From Chondrosia reniformis (Eukaryota; Porifera; Demospongiae; Chondrillida; Chondrillidae): a DNA stretch of 64,000 nucleotides. Positions 52,131 to 64,000 of this stretch are shown here, one piece after another; positions within the stretch are counted from its first letter, which is position 1, and the number at the start of each line of letters is the position of its first letter. The stretch covers positions 4,280,501 to 4,344,500 of the forward strand of contig OX359196.1 of NCBI GenBank assembly GCA_947172415.1. The letters run 5' to 3'. Both the position numbers and the translations under genes were made by a program. The notes under the pieces were generated by a model. That model was not told where the DNA came from and did no database searches. It worked only from the letters and a program-made list of their open reading frames with translations.

Positions 52131-55100
52131 ATGGTGATAAACTGCATTTCAGTGAGCAAACTCGTCATACTCATTTTGATGATATCAGGTAAGTCCTTTA
52201 TCTAAATTGATTTGAATATATTATTACTAAAGTATATATATAAATTGAACACTTCACTGTCTGGGACAAGTATATGTGATGGGTGCACATGCATGAGCTT
52301 AATTGGCAAGACTGAAATTTTTTAGTATTTATTAACAGGATTGCTGGACTTGGTTTACTGATTTACTGGAGCGAGTCTCACACTTAAGTTTGGCTGAGAT
52401 GACTAACTCTGTACGTATATAGATACTCGTGTAAAAAATCCGCCGAACGTAACCGAAAAGACCGTGTTATTATTCCATATAATGAATGGCCGACCCGAAT
52501 GGCTATAGAGCTGGCTCGAAGGTCGCTCAATAATACACTATGTGACTTCCCGTTGCGTGATCATGATGCTGATTCGTTGACAAGAATCGTCTGTAAGCAG
52601 GGGCGATTCAAATCTAGAAAACACCGACTGCCGAGGGATAGGTAGACTCGGCCATTAAGCATATTGGCGCTCGCCCCTATAATGTCTAACATTAATTACG
52701 AAATACTGCTGCAGTTGCAATCAAGTATTGCACAGTGCAAGCAAAATGCTCTGACTCCTAGGATATATCGAATTATACATTAAACCTATAGAAGCCAATT
52801 TAACATTGAGACACATGAGATCTTCGCATCCACGTTAAAGTAATCACATGCATGCATATCAATTACATTTTTCATCTAGCAGATGGTAGGTAGGTTCTAT
52901 ATATTAGTATGGGAAGCATCTCTCTATATACCTAACTAGACATGCATGTGCTATTTGTGTTCTGTTATATCATATATTTGCAGTGTGAAATTCAATCGCT
53001 CTTTTTAAACTATTATGTTATGTTTTATTAACATAAGCGCTTAGTATGGCTATATGCTATACCTAATTTAGTTTTATTTTAGATTTATATTTGCTCGGCA
53101 CTTTTTTTACTTTATTATATTACCAGTATACTCTATAGCTAGAAGTGCTATATATCTTAGATCTTTTATATCCATATTAGAAGTACAGGTGTCTTCAGAA
53201 ACTTCAGTGGAGTCGACGTCTACGCTTTTTCTTTATCCTGTGGAAACTATTTCTTTTTCTTCAAGTAGAGCAGAAAGCACATCAACTGAAATACTGACTA
53301 ACCAAGTAACCAGTTCAGAAGAATCAGCACCTTCCTTTTTAGTGTCATCGTCAATTGAGAGCACTTCAAATATAATAGAGCTTACCACTTCTAGCATTGC
53401 CACAGAAGAAGAAACTACCACCATAGTCTCAGAGTCTACTAATCTTTCATCTAGTCCATCACTTGACACACCAATGTTCCTTACGCAAACACAAAGTTTG
53501 ACCAGCTCTTCAACTTTCACTCTCTCTGATAATGCAATGTTTGTAACTAGCCTACCCACCTCTAGCTTGATGAGTGCATTTTTATCTTCAGATGAACTCT
53601 CTGAAACTCTGGCAATCTCAGTTCCATCTTCATCCCTATCTCTATCTTCAAGTGATATGACTATACAAACTATAGAATCATCATCTGTTGCCTTTCTTAG
53701 CTCAACGTCTGATGTTTCATCCACCATGTTCCCTCCCAGCTCTGAAATTCAGACATCATTGCCACTTTTAGAAACCTCTAGTCCAGAAGACTCTTCATCA
53801 TCTAGTGTTCTTGAAGTTACCACTTCTAGCCAGTTCCCTACTAGTACCTTGATTCTGACTTCTTCTTCAGTTGAACTCTCTGAAACTCCATCATTCTCAC
53901 TTCCAATTACTTTTTCCTCTTTATCTTCAAGTGATTTGAATGTAGAATCATCATCTGTTGTCTTTCTTGCTTCAACGTCTGATGTTTCATCCACCATATT
54001 CCCTCCCAGCTCTGAAAGTCAGACATCATTACCACTTTTAGAAACCTCTAGTCCAGAAGACTCTTCATCATCTAGTGTTCTTGAAGCTACCACTTCTAGC
54101 CAGTTCCCTACTAGTACCTTGATTCTGACTTCTTCTTCAGTTGAACTCTCATCATTCTCACTTCCGATTACTTTTTCCTCATCTTCAAGTGATTTGAATG
54201 TAGAATCATCATCTGTTGTCTTTCTTGCTTCAACGTCTGATGTTTCATCCACCATATTCCCTCCCAGCTCTGAAAGTCAGACATCATTACCACTTTTAGA
54301 AACCTCTATTCCAGAAGACTCTTCATCATCTAGTGCTCTTGAAGCTACCACTTCTAGCCAGTTCCCTACTAGTACCTTGATTCTGACTTCTTCTTCAGTT
54401 GAACTCTCTGAAACTCCATCATTCTCACTTCCAATTACTTTTTCCTCTTTATCTTCAAATGATTTGAATGTAGAATCATCATCTATTGTCTTTCTTAGCT
54501 CAACATCTGATGTTTCATCCACCATGTTCCCTCCCAGCTCTGAAATTCAGACATCATTACCACTTTTAGAAACCTCTAGTCCAGAAGACTCTTCATCATC
54601 TAGTGCTCTTGAAGCTACCACTTCTAGCCAGTTCCCTACTAGTACCTTGATTCTGACTTCTTCTTCAGTTGAACTCTCTGAAACTCCATCATTCTCACTT
54701 TCAATTACTTTTTCCTCATCTTCAAGTGATCTGAATGTAGAATCATCATCTGTTGTCTTTCTTAGCTCAACATCTGATGTTTCATCCACCATGTTCCCTC
54801 CCAGCTCTGAAATTCAGACATCATTGCCACTTTTAGAAACCTCTAGTCCAGAAGACTCTTCATCATCTAGTGTTCTTGAAGCTACCACTTCTAGCCAGTT
54901 CCCTACTAGTACCTTGATTCTGACTTCTTCTTCAGTTGAACTCTCTGAAACTCCATCATTCTCACTTTCAATTACTTTTTCCTCATCTTCAAGTGATCTG
55001 AATGTAGAATCATCATCTGTTGTCTTTCTTAGCTCAACATCTGATGTTTCATCCACCATGTTCCCTCCCAGCTCTGAAAGTCAGACATCATTGCCACTTT

Positions 55101-58100
55101 TAGAAACCTCTAGTCCAGAAGACTCTTCATCATCTAGTGTTCTTGAAGTTACTACATCTAGTCAGTTCTTATCAAGTCTCTTGATTCTGACTTCTACAAG
55201 TGAACCCTTTCAAACACCATCATTTTCTAGTTCCTTGATTCAAACTTCTTCCAGTGAACCCTTAGACACGCTACCATTCTCGATCCAGTCCTCAAGCTCT
55301 CTTTCAAGTTTATCCTTTGTTTCACCTTCACCTACACCTTCCAGTCTTGGACCTGTTAGCAATCTGTCAATTATTGAAGTTCAATCAACCTTAATTAAAG
55401 TTGCATGGGATCCACCACTTACAACTAATGGTGTAATTACATCATACATAATCAAGTATTTTACAATGAATAATCTGGTGGATACATTAATATTGAACTA
55501 CACTAATTTTACTGACCAGCTGTGCCAAGCCTTGGCTGGATTACTACCCAACACTTTATACACTATATCTGTTAGTGCAGTCACTCTAATGGAAGGTCCT
55601 TCTACCAACATTACTGAATTAACATTGAAAGAAGGTATGTACAAAATGTTTGCATTCATTATGTTGAGATAGTGTTGATGAAGACCTCCAGATTGAAATG
55701 TCTGATTGCTGAGGTCAATTAAGTATTGCCGATGCTATATAATATCCTACATACGTATGTACGTAAATATATGCTTAATATGTTGAAATCATGTCTTTTA
55801 TACATACATATTTATCTTTTGACTTAATCAAAGATCTACGTATATAAGCCCTAAGCAATCCATAGAAATATTGCATAATTTACTCTATTCATGCGTAGCC
55901 TCATCCATATGCTCTAGAAAGTGGTGCATTCATGCATTAATGGCTACTTCACCATAAATACGTACATACAAATACAGTCAAAACTCATTTGTTTACATGT
56001 GCATAAGGATACAGTTAGACTTTCTTCCTTTTTCCTCCAATTGAATTGTAATTTTATACTTTATTGCAACATATTTTCTTGATCTGTAGTTCTTCCTTTT
56101 ATCAGTTCCACTAGTGGCTCTCTCATTTCAGCTAAGGAAGGTAGTCCTTTTGCCATTTCATTTTTCATCCTGCCATTAACCTTTGAAGTCTCACCATCTG
56201 ATATTGAATGGAGATACATGGCTCAGCCTGGTAGCAATGACTCTTACATTATAGTTTTAGAAGATGAAAGAAGAACATTTTCTGAAGACAGGCTCACATT
56301 GAATATAGATAGTGCTAGAGTGACTGATATAGGTATTTTTGGTATCTTTTTGAATAAAGAATTCAACAGTTCAAGCAATAGCCAAGTAACAGTTAGAATA
56401 ACAGAATGTAAGTCAAATTAAAAGAGTTACAACAGACATTTTGTAGCTTTTATTATATCCAATTTTTGTGTTTGCAGTTATACCACAGATTACTGTTGGT
56501 CTAGAGAACCAAATAACTGAGACTGGAGGTAATTTCACGTTAACCTGTTCTGCTTTGGCCGATCCTAATCCTACATTCACTTGGAGATTTCAAGGAAATA
56601 AGATTTCTGCATCAGAAAAGCACGTGATTGTGTCCAGCAGAACTCAGAGTAGCCTGACTGTCAATAATGTTGTAATTGGGGATGATGGGTTGTATAGCTG
56701 CTCAGCTTCAAACCGATTTGGATCAAATAGTACTGCTTCAACAGTTACTGTTCAATGTGAGTAACAATGGTAACTTTCACAAGCTGATCTCTTGGATGGT
56801 TCATCCTTTGACTTTTTAAGCATCTAGAGATGCAGTTTTGTTGTTAAACTTTAGTCAGACCTTTCAACCCTGGGGGTCTTCTTCACTGACTCTAGACGCT
56901 CAAAAAAGTCAAAGGATAAACCATCCAAGAGATAAGTTTGACGCAGTTAGAAGAAATCCTTATTTTATCATTTCACAAGCTGGTAATTCTTAGATCTTAA
57001 TTTTATCATAGACTATCACAGCTACATTGGGTACATACCAGTACTGTTTCAGTCTCCTACGTATGTATATAAATAGATGTATGACAGACCAGTGAAGATG
57101 ACAGATTGACCAGAATATTTTATAGTATACAGAGTTTTACTGTAACATTTAATTCTTCCTATATATGGCAGTTGCTCCAGAATTTCTATTTCGATCCACG
57201 ACCAATCGCAGTATTGTCATTGGGGAAACTCTCACGCTGGCATGCAGAGCTCTTGCCAATCCGATTGCTAAGGTTACCTGGCTACGAAATAGTGTATCAG
57301 AGATGTCTTTGGGTGCTTTTATAACTACGGTTACTGTGGGGATGGAAGTGATCAGTACACTGAGTTTTAGTAACTTCACTGAAATGGATAGTGGAACTTA
57401 TTCCTGCTTAGCTATGAATGACTTTGGCTCCATCAGAGAAGATTTTCAAATAGACATAGCAAGTGTGTACCATTGCATATGCACTACCAAAGAATATTCA
57501 TATGTCAATTATGAGAAATCCTACAGATCTTATAATAATATGCAGGAAAAATTCTTAAACATCAACAGTCTAAATAAAGTTTGTTGACAAGTTTTGAGTA
57601 TTTCAGCCCAATGATCTTCATTAGCTATTAATTCTAAAGGAGAACCTCTGAGTCAAAATTTAATAACTAACACGATTACTTTTAGACTTTTCGGGCTTCT
57701 AGAGATGAGTCAAAGATCTAGGGAAATTGAAATATGAGCTATAAATAGTTCAACACAGTTAGAAGATATCCTTATTCTATTAAATGTTGTTGATGACACT
57801 GGGTAAACCTTATTCTTATGGAATGTAACAAATACACTTTTAAATTATCACTGCACATGAAATATATGTAAGTACGTACGTACGTATAGCAAATGTAGTT
57901 AATTAATGTTTCTATTATAAAAATATTCTTAACATTATACATCTGTACAGTACGACCAGCTATCACTAATATTACTGTTAACAGTCAAGACTTTGAAGGT
58001 GTCCTTCAGCATGAGAGCACATTAACAAGGATTGACTCTACTTCACTGACTGTTCAATGTTTTGCCACTGGAAATGCTGAAGTGGTTATGCAATGGTTAG

Positions 58101-61100
58101 AAGATGGAATAGCCTTGGTTAACTCTACAGGCATCCGAATTCTACCTACTGAAAAAGAACAAATAGGGGAAACTTTTGATTACATGAGTGTTCTAAATTT
58201 TTCAAATCTCCAACCAAGTGATGGTAGCTCTCATTATAGTTGTCAAGCAACTGCAGGAATCATTGCTCCTATAAGTGGTGAAAATATCTGGGTCTTTGGA
58301 CTCATTGTGGAAGGTATGTCCATCTTAGAAAGGTAACTGAACTAAATTGCTCTTACATCACTAATTGGTATTTCATTTATGAATACAGCTGAAAATGACT
58401 GTCAACCAAATCCTTGTCAAAATAATGGAACTTGCCTTGATGGAGTTGGCAATTTTCTGTGTAATTGTCAAGAGCAATTTATGGGACAAACATGTACTGA
58501 AAGTAAGAAAATATACAAATTATGCATTGTATGTATATATATAAATATGTTTACCTACGGTATAGATATGTGTGTAGATTTGCATAAGTCATAACTTAGG
58601 AAAATTGTGTTTAATCTACGTATTCTATTAACATAAATCCTTTAGCCACCTGTAAATGTTTTTTTGATTATTCATGTACGTACATATATGTAGATTTCAT
58701 GCCAGTAGTATACTAAAGACAATATTGATGTATGTATGTATGTGTTTATAGGAGTCCAGGAAAATGAGTCACCTAGTATAGTGACCTCTCCTGTAAGCAG
58801 AACTGCTAAACTGTACGAATCAGTAATTCTAAGCTGTGAGGCAGCAGGCTCGCCTCCGCCCATTATTCAGTGGTACAAAGACGATGAATCACTGGACTTT
58901 ATTGGAGGAGAATATACAATAGCATCCATCAAACCTACAGACAGAGGACAGTATCACTGCACTGCTAGTAGTAGTGGCTTTCAAACTGCTACTTCAGCAA
59001 AAGCTTTAGTTTTAATAGAAGGTTAGTCAACCCAAAGTGAACAAACATTTTCATTTATACTGTTGAAAAATAGGAAAGAGCTGATCTTAAAACTAGATTC
59101 CCCCACCAATGACTGTTATGTTACATTTTGATTATTGCTACAGTTATTCATACATGTGCCATATACGGAGTATGGGATATTGACCTAAGATTATGATTTG
59201 AGTCACACCCAAGTCCCTACATACGTATAGCTTCATTAGACAACAGTTTTGCAAACACTAATTATACTACATGAATAATCTAAAACACCGTATTCCAGAA
59301 ACTATACACTTCTCTTCATATATTGTATAGGTCTATTGCAGTTTACTTTTGCGCTGAATGTTTCAGAAAATGCTCAAGGTCAATTTAGTGAAGACTTCAT
59401 TACACAAGTCAGTAATGCTATGTGTGTCTTATATATGTACATATGTACTGTACATGTGGACATCATGTATAGCAAATAGACCAGAAGGAAGCATTAAATA
59501 TGCTATACAGTATATTATGATTTTACAATAGATAAACAGTTTATTGTCAGTGAGTGACCCCCAGCTGTTGATAAACATTGAAAACATTACGGATGCTCGA
59601 ATTGTTAGTGTACAACAGCCTCCACTTAGCAATGAGAGCGGACTGCTCCTAGTGACCGTAGATACCAAATCTTCAGGTCTGTCTACCAGTGCTTTATCTT
59701 CCAACCTTATTTTATCTGTGGAAGCTAAAATCTTAGAAGCATCAGAAATATTGAATGTAGAGTATAGTATCTCCAGTATGGCAAGATACGGTTAGTGGGA
59801 CTTATTATTCTTTGTATATATGTACTTAAATGAAACATATCCACTGTCCTTTAATTTGAATAAATTTAATGGCCTCGCACATATACCTGCTGTACATGTA
59901 TTATGCATGTGTACGTATGTGAGAAGGGAGTTATATACACTATGCCTGTTCAAAGGATAAAATTATAATCATCAAAATCCACAAACCACTGTTTTGGTTA
60001 TACAAAATCCATTATACATACGTGTGTACTATACAGCTTCCATGCATACATACTTATAAAGCTCCTTGTATATTTATATATAAAGTTCCTTGTATACTTA
60101 TATATAAAGCTCCTTATACACTTATATATAAAGCTCCTGTATACTTATATATAAAGCTCCTGTATACTTATATATAAAGCTCCTGTATACTTATATATAA
60201 AGCTCCTGTATACTTATATATAAAGCTCCTTATACACTTATATATAAAGCTCCTGTATACTTATATATAAAGTTCCTGTATACTTATATATAAAGCTCAA
60301 AAGACTCTTATATATGAAGTTCCATATGCACTACACTTATATATGAGGCTCCTGTATACTTCTCAACATCTACACATGTACTTATGTACGTATGTACAGA
60401 TGGCTGTGCAACTGAAGAGGAAATGTGTGGAAATGTAGGATTGATAAAGTGGCCGGAAACAGATATCTACAGCACAGCAGAGCAATCATGTCCTTGTGGA
60501 ATATCTGCTGATTTGCTCAGTGATCTAAACCTAATAGCGACCAGGACGTGTGGAGGGAATTATCTTGAAGGGGGCAAATGGAGTGACCCACTGTGCGAAC
60601 TTTGTAATTTCAAAGGTACCACTAAATCTCTTTGTGGACTTGCCAATGTAAGTGCTTGTGCTTCATAAGGGTGTCTCATTCTGTATTGCAAAAGCATTAT
60701 TCTTAAATATATAAAGGTTGACAGCGGAGCTCAATTAGTTAATGAACTTGTTGATATCACTGGCAACACTGAAGAAATTGCAACGGAAGATGTTTCTCTG
60801 ACAGTTGTCCTTCTGACATCCATTGATGTGGCCAATGAAGTCAAAGAAGATAGCACAGTAGGTACTAGTTCTATATATAGTAGCTATTTAGTAGGTACTA
60901 GTTCTATATATAGTAGCTATTTAGGTACTAGTTCTATATATAGTAGCTATTTAGTATATACAACTACATCAGGGCGCTGCATACAGAACTTGGACCAAAA
61001 TTTAGGCGGGTGGGGGGGTGGGGCAATGGTATGAGAGTGTCGAAGCAGTTTATATTAACTTACATATAGTCTGAGGGGGGCAAATTCCCCCCACTACCCC

Positions 61101-64000
61101 CCTTCTATGCAGCCCTGTATATGCATGAAAACAACAGTGTATTAATAAACTGCTGTATACATAATATTATGTATTTCAGCTTATATACATTTATTCACTG
61201 AATGACAGGTTGCTAATGGCATTTTTAATACTGTTGGTCAACTCTCAAGTACCTCAGCTGATGCTATCAGAGATAGCCAGGAAACAACACGGTCATCTTC
61301 AAAGTAGGAGACTTGAAGTGTTTGTCCATAAAAATGCTTTAGGAACCTCTACAATTGTTATTTTGCAGGATGTTGGATTTAGTACAAAATGTTGCTGAAG
61401 TTGTTCCAGTTAGCGCTGACAACCCTTATACCTTTGTATCACCAGTTTTAGGTGTTAGAGTTGAGGAAGTTGATTCTAGAACTGTGAACGAGAATTTTGT
61501 ACCTAATTTAGATTCCCTTATCAAGACTGATAATACTACTCAGAACATGTCTTCCAGTTTGATGGCCATATTGCCATCAGAAATATTTTCAAATACAAAC
61601 AGCTCAAGACGTGTTTCTGCAACTTTATTCCAGAATGATGCTCTATTTCTTCCCAGCAGCAACTTTTCAGAGACTAATTCCCAATTTACAAGATTTTCTT
61701 CAGTTGGAAGTGACATTATTGGCTTATCAATTGCAGGATCTGAGACAATAGAGAACCTTAATAATCCTGTGACCATAATATTTGATAAAACTAAGGTATT
61801 ATAATTATGTACATGGAAATGGATGTATATATGTTTTGAAGAGTTCCCTTTATGCTATTTGTAGAGTATATATTTTGTTCTCTGTAGAATGACTTTTATG
61901 AGATATTTATAAACATAATATATGTGCATATATACAGGTACACTGTATTTGCGTATATGTGTCTATTTAAGTACGTATATATCCTATATTCACTCCATTG
62001 CTGGGGCAACCAAGACAATTTATATTCCACAACTGCTGTATAACTATAATAAGAGGCACTTTGGCCTCTTATTATAGCAATAACTCAGTAAACACCTAAA
62101 AGCTTGCAAAAAGCCTAGGGGTGGAGTGTATAGCTATTACATAGCTTTAATTTATGATGCCTGAAACACAGTATTATAGTTCACATATATTGTATGTATA
62201 TTTATCTAGGTGGGCCAATTCAGTCGATGTCAATTTTGGAACTTTTCCTTAGATGGTAAAGAAAGCATTACACCTCTCATGCACTTAATTTATAATGTAT
62301 ATGGTTACATATACTGTATATCTTTATTAAGTACACATGCAGCTATATACATATGTAATTCTGTATATGTGTGTATGTGTAGATGGTTTAGGTGGTTGGG
62401 ATTCCTTTGGATGTGAACTTGTCAATGAAACTAGCAGCACCATCACATGTCAATGCAATCATTTAACTAATTTTGCAATTCTGTTGGTAAGTTATACTAG
62501 ATATCTGTGTACATGTGTAGGACATCTTTTTCTATTTAAAACTCATCTCTGCATTCATTTGTGTGTATAGTGAGTTTTGTGTACATGTGTAGGACATCTT
62601 TTTCTATATATAACTCATCTCTGCATTCATTTGTGTTTTGTGTACATGTGTAGGACATCTTTCCTCAAGATGCTCCTCCTACATTGACAATAGATCCCCC
62701 GTTGGAGGATCAGATTTTGACAGCAGTTTCTTACATTGGATCAATTGTGTCCATTATATGCTTGGTTATTACAATAATCACTTATGTGGGAGGCAGGTAA
62801 GATTAGTTAGAATCATGTATATACTATACCTTATGACATATACACTACATGGCTATAACTTTAACTTATGTATATACCATAATACCAGTTTTTGCACTTT
62901 AGAAAGAATTACAATTTTTAGTTGTAATTTGTGATAAAATAAGAGTACGTATATGATCAAGTGTTTAAATATGTGTCATATGTATATGCTTGTTTTAACT
63001 CCACTAATCTTTCACAAAATTTTAAAATGTTTATAATTAAGTATTTATGTAATAGATTAAATTGAGATGCACCTACATATATATAAAAATTCACAGTGTA
63101 CATAAACATGCATATAAACATATACTCTACATGTAAAATCATTGAGATTTTAAGGATGACATTTATTTTGAAGTGTTTTCAAATTTTGTATATATGCAGG
63201 CATTTAAGAAAGGAAGTCCACAAGAAGCTTATGATAAATCTTTGTATTGCCCTCACTGGATTGTATGCCACCTTCATAATCAGTACCTTCTCAATGGGTG
63301 TTTGGCAATGGTGTATTGTAGTGTCAGCTATGTTGCAATACTTCTTTTTGGCTACCTTCTTTTGGATGGCAGCTGATGCCATTCACCTATTTCGCAAATT
63401 AGTACAAGTTTTCAAGCCAGATTTTAAGAACTATGTTGGTATCGCCATTGCAGTCTGCTGGGGTTTGTTGTATTTCACACATGAAGTGATAAAAAAGCTA
63501 CATTTGTACATGCATAATTGTATCATTAATCCAATTCATGTGAATATATTTACATGTGTATGCCATATACCCTTTGCCTCTGTATCCATGCATTAGGGCT
63601 TATAGTCTCTATCTAATTTACATAAGTACCTGATATTTACCTATCTGAGAATATCCATGCATGCAATATGTTAGAAAAATTACATTCGGGCCTAAAACAA
63701 TACATAAGGTAGTAAGCTCTTTTATCATATTATCATAACATCCCCATCCATTATTAACTTTTAATTTTTAGAAAATAACTACAGCCTCTATATACTAATG
63801 TATTTCGTAATTCATAATGTATAATGTTACTATATACTCATGTGTATATTACAGTTGTGTTTGTACTAACGTACGTATCTACATCTATATTTGTACATAT
63901 TTATAAATAACATACTTAAATAAGTTTTTCCTTATTTCTACTTCCAATGTAGTGGTGCCAGCATTTATTGTTGCATTTTCACTTGCACCAAAATATGACA
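52131..64000 (+). CDS. Adhesion G-protein-coupled receptor with mucin stalk, FN3, Ig, EGF, SEA, HormR and GAIN domains (3' end beyond window)
   Basis: Exons: 52131-52188, 53181-55634, 56090-56407, 56478-56756, 57172-57462, 57951-58313, 58389-58502, 58752-59021, 59331-59407, 59532-59790, 60400-60647, 60717-60857, 61209-61303, 61369-61795, 62210-62255, 62383-62486, 62654-62796, 63200-63462, 63953-64000+. All are in phase. Order: signal peptide (MVINCISVSKLVILILMIS); Ser/Thr repeat stalk; FN3 (VSNLSIIEVQSTLIKVAWDP); Ig-like domains 1-4; EGF (CQPNPCQNNGTCLDG); Ig 5; SEA-like (59331-59790); hormone-receptor-like Cys module (60400-60647); GAIN; GPS with the C..W ... C...C.C box and NHLTNF, the HL-T self-cleavage site; then TM1 to TM4. 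This predicts a cell-surface receptor cleaved at the GPS and activated by a tethered peptide. Ligand and G protein are unknown. Confidence 0.95.
53741..55200 (+). repeat. Coding minisatellite: five ~89-residue Ser/Thr repeats plus a partial
   Basis: Units start at about 53741, 54011, 54269, 54539, 54806 and 55073, with periods of 270, 258, 270, 267 and 267 bp, all multiples of three. Each encodes LPLLETSSPEDSSSSS, SSQFPTSTLILTSSSVELSE and SDVSSTMFPPSSE or close variants. Only a few changes separate the units, indicating recent expansion or homogenisation. Ser+Thr content is very high, as in O-glycosylated mucin stalks. Confidence 0.95.
56790..56931. mobile_element. MITE, 'GAAGACC' family
   Basis: CTTGGATGGTTCATCCTTTG (left) is inverted as CAAAGGATAAACCATCCAAG (right). 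The centre carries TTCAACCCTGGGGGTCTTC. The flank GCAGTTAGAAGAAATCCTTA at about 56945 recurs at 57755. It lies in an intron of the adhesion GPCR. Confidence 0.75.
57670..57780. repeat. Partial MITE, same family
   Basis: TTTTAGACTTTTCGGGCTTC and TAGAGATGAGTCAAAGATCT correspond to one arm of 56790-56931, followed by the common flank CACAGTTAGAAGATATCCTT. The other arm is decayed. Intron between Ig 3 and Ig 4 exons of the GPCR. Confidence 0.5.
60050..60365 (+). repeat. 24-bp minisatellite, about 12 units
   Basis: Repeating CTTATATATAAAGCTCCTGT with ATA spacing and small unit variation, in the intron between the SEA and HormR exons. Non-coding, with no spacers of unique sequence, so not a CRISPR. 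Confidence 0.9.
60855..60957 (+). repeat. 33-bp tandem repeat, three units starting at a splice donor
   Basis: GTAGGTACTAGTTCTATATA followed by TAGTAGCTATTTA occurs three times, the third unit slightly short. The first unit begins exactly at the donor of the exon ending at 60857 (ACA|GTAGGT). The second unit repeats GTAGGT, giving a duplicate donor. Confidence 0.85.
62506..62665 (+). repeat. Tandem array of a splice acceptor before the TM1 exon
   Basis: GTGTACATGTGTAGGACATC occurs three times, ending at about 62525, 62599 and 62658. Only the last continues into the coding exon (acceptor at 62653, exon from 62654). The first two carry the same TGTGTAG|GACATCTTT border followed by non-coding TTCTAT...AACTCATCTCTGCATTC. 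Confidence 0.88.

Noticed and set aside
53233..55059. Series of antisense frames (78-164 codons) opposite the mucin repeats
   Set aside because: They recur once per repeat because Ser/Thr codons (TCT, TCA, ACT) read as non-stop codons in antisense. They have no splice or start logic and simply mirror the repeat.
60050..60365. CRISPR-like array
   Set aside because: Contiguous 24-bp units without unique spacers in an intron of an animal gene; this is a minisatellite.

Overview
The window is eukaryotic and animal. It holds spliced genes with mostly short GT-AG introns, AT-rich intergenic DNA, and proteins with metazoan architectures: DED, death and CARD folds, an Ig/EGF/SEA adhesion GPCR, and mitochondrial and peroxisomal lipid genes. 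Death-fold/TPR combinations, compact gene spacing and dense small inverted-repeat elements suggest a non-bilaterian marine invertebrate, most likely a demosponge. That placement is inference and cannot be proved from this window. All family names come from reading motifs; no search was run.

Layout. 1-4860 (-): 5' part of a DED/death/TPR protein whose first coding exon is interrupted by a 799-bp long-TIR transposon with a perfect 9-bp target duplication. 5511-14107 (+): a 20-exon, 965-residue protein with an N-terminal CARD, a caspase-like fold lacking the usual catalytic motifs, and about 660 residues I cannot assign. The two death-fold genes are head-to-head. 14487-20758 (-): complete CPT2 in 11 exons. 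20822-32092: three tandem intronless ASTE1 (asteroid/XPG-like nuclease) copies, separated by relics of the CPT2 first exons, the ABCD last exon, an NNMT-like methyltransferase exon, a Helitron helicase and a retroelement. 32092-40525 (-): complete peroxisomal ABCD half-transporter. 40710-46325 (+): a homologue of the meiotic factor REDIC1/C12orf40. 46467-50584 (-): SLC25A26, the mitochondrial S-adenosylmethionine carrier. 52131-64000 (+): an adhesion GPCR with a mucin-like repeat stalk, FN3, five Ig-like domains, EGF, SEA, hormone-receptor-like and GAIN/GPS domains, cut by the window edge after TM4.

Events. The middle of the window is best read as an ancestral CPT2(-)/ASTE1(+)/ABCD(-) locus that was tandemly multiplied. 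Each duplicated block carried the 5' end of CPT2 and the 3' end of ABCD as passengers, so the only intact CPT2 is at the left edge and the only intact ABCD at the right edge. Three gene pairs share short divergent promoters: DED/TPR with CARD-caspase, CPT2 with ASTE1 (63 bp between start codons), and ABCD with REDIC1 (184 bp). CPT2 and ABCD both serve fatty-acid oxidation, in mitochondria and peroxisomes respectively.

Exon joins were checked for reading-frame phase by hand. Every join in the CARD-caspase, CPT2, ABCD, REDIC1 and adhesion-GPCR models keeps the frame. The first exon of SLC25A26 was not found, and no bona fide tRNA or rRNA gene was seen.
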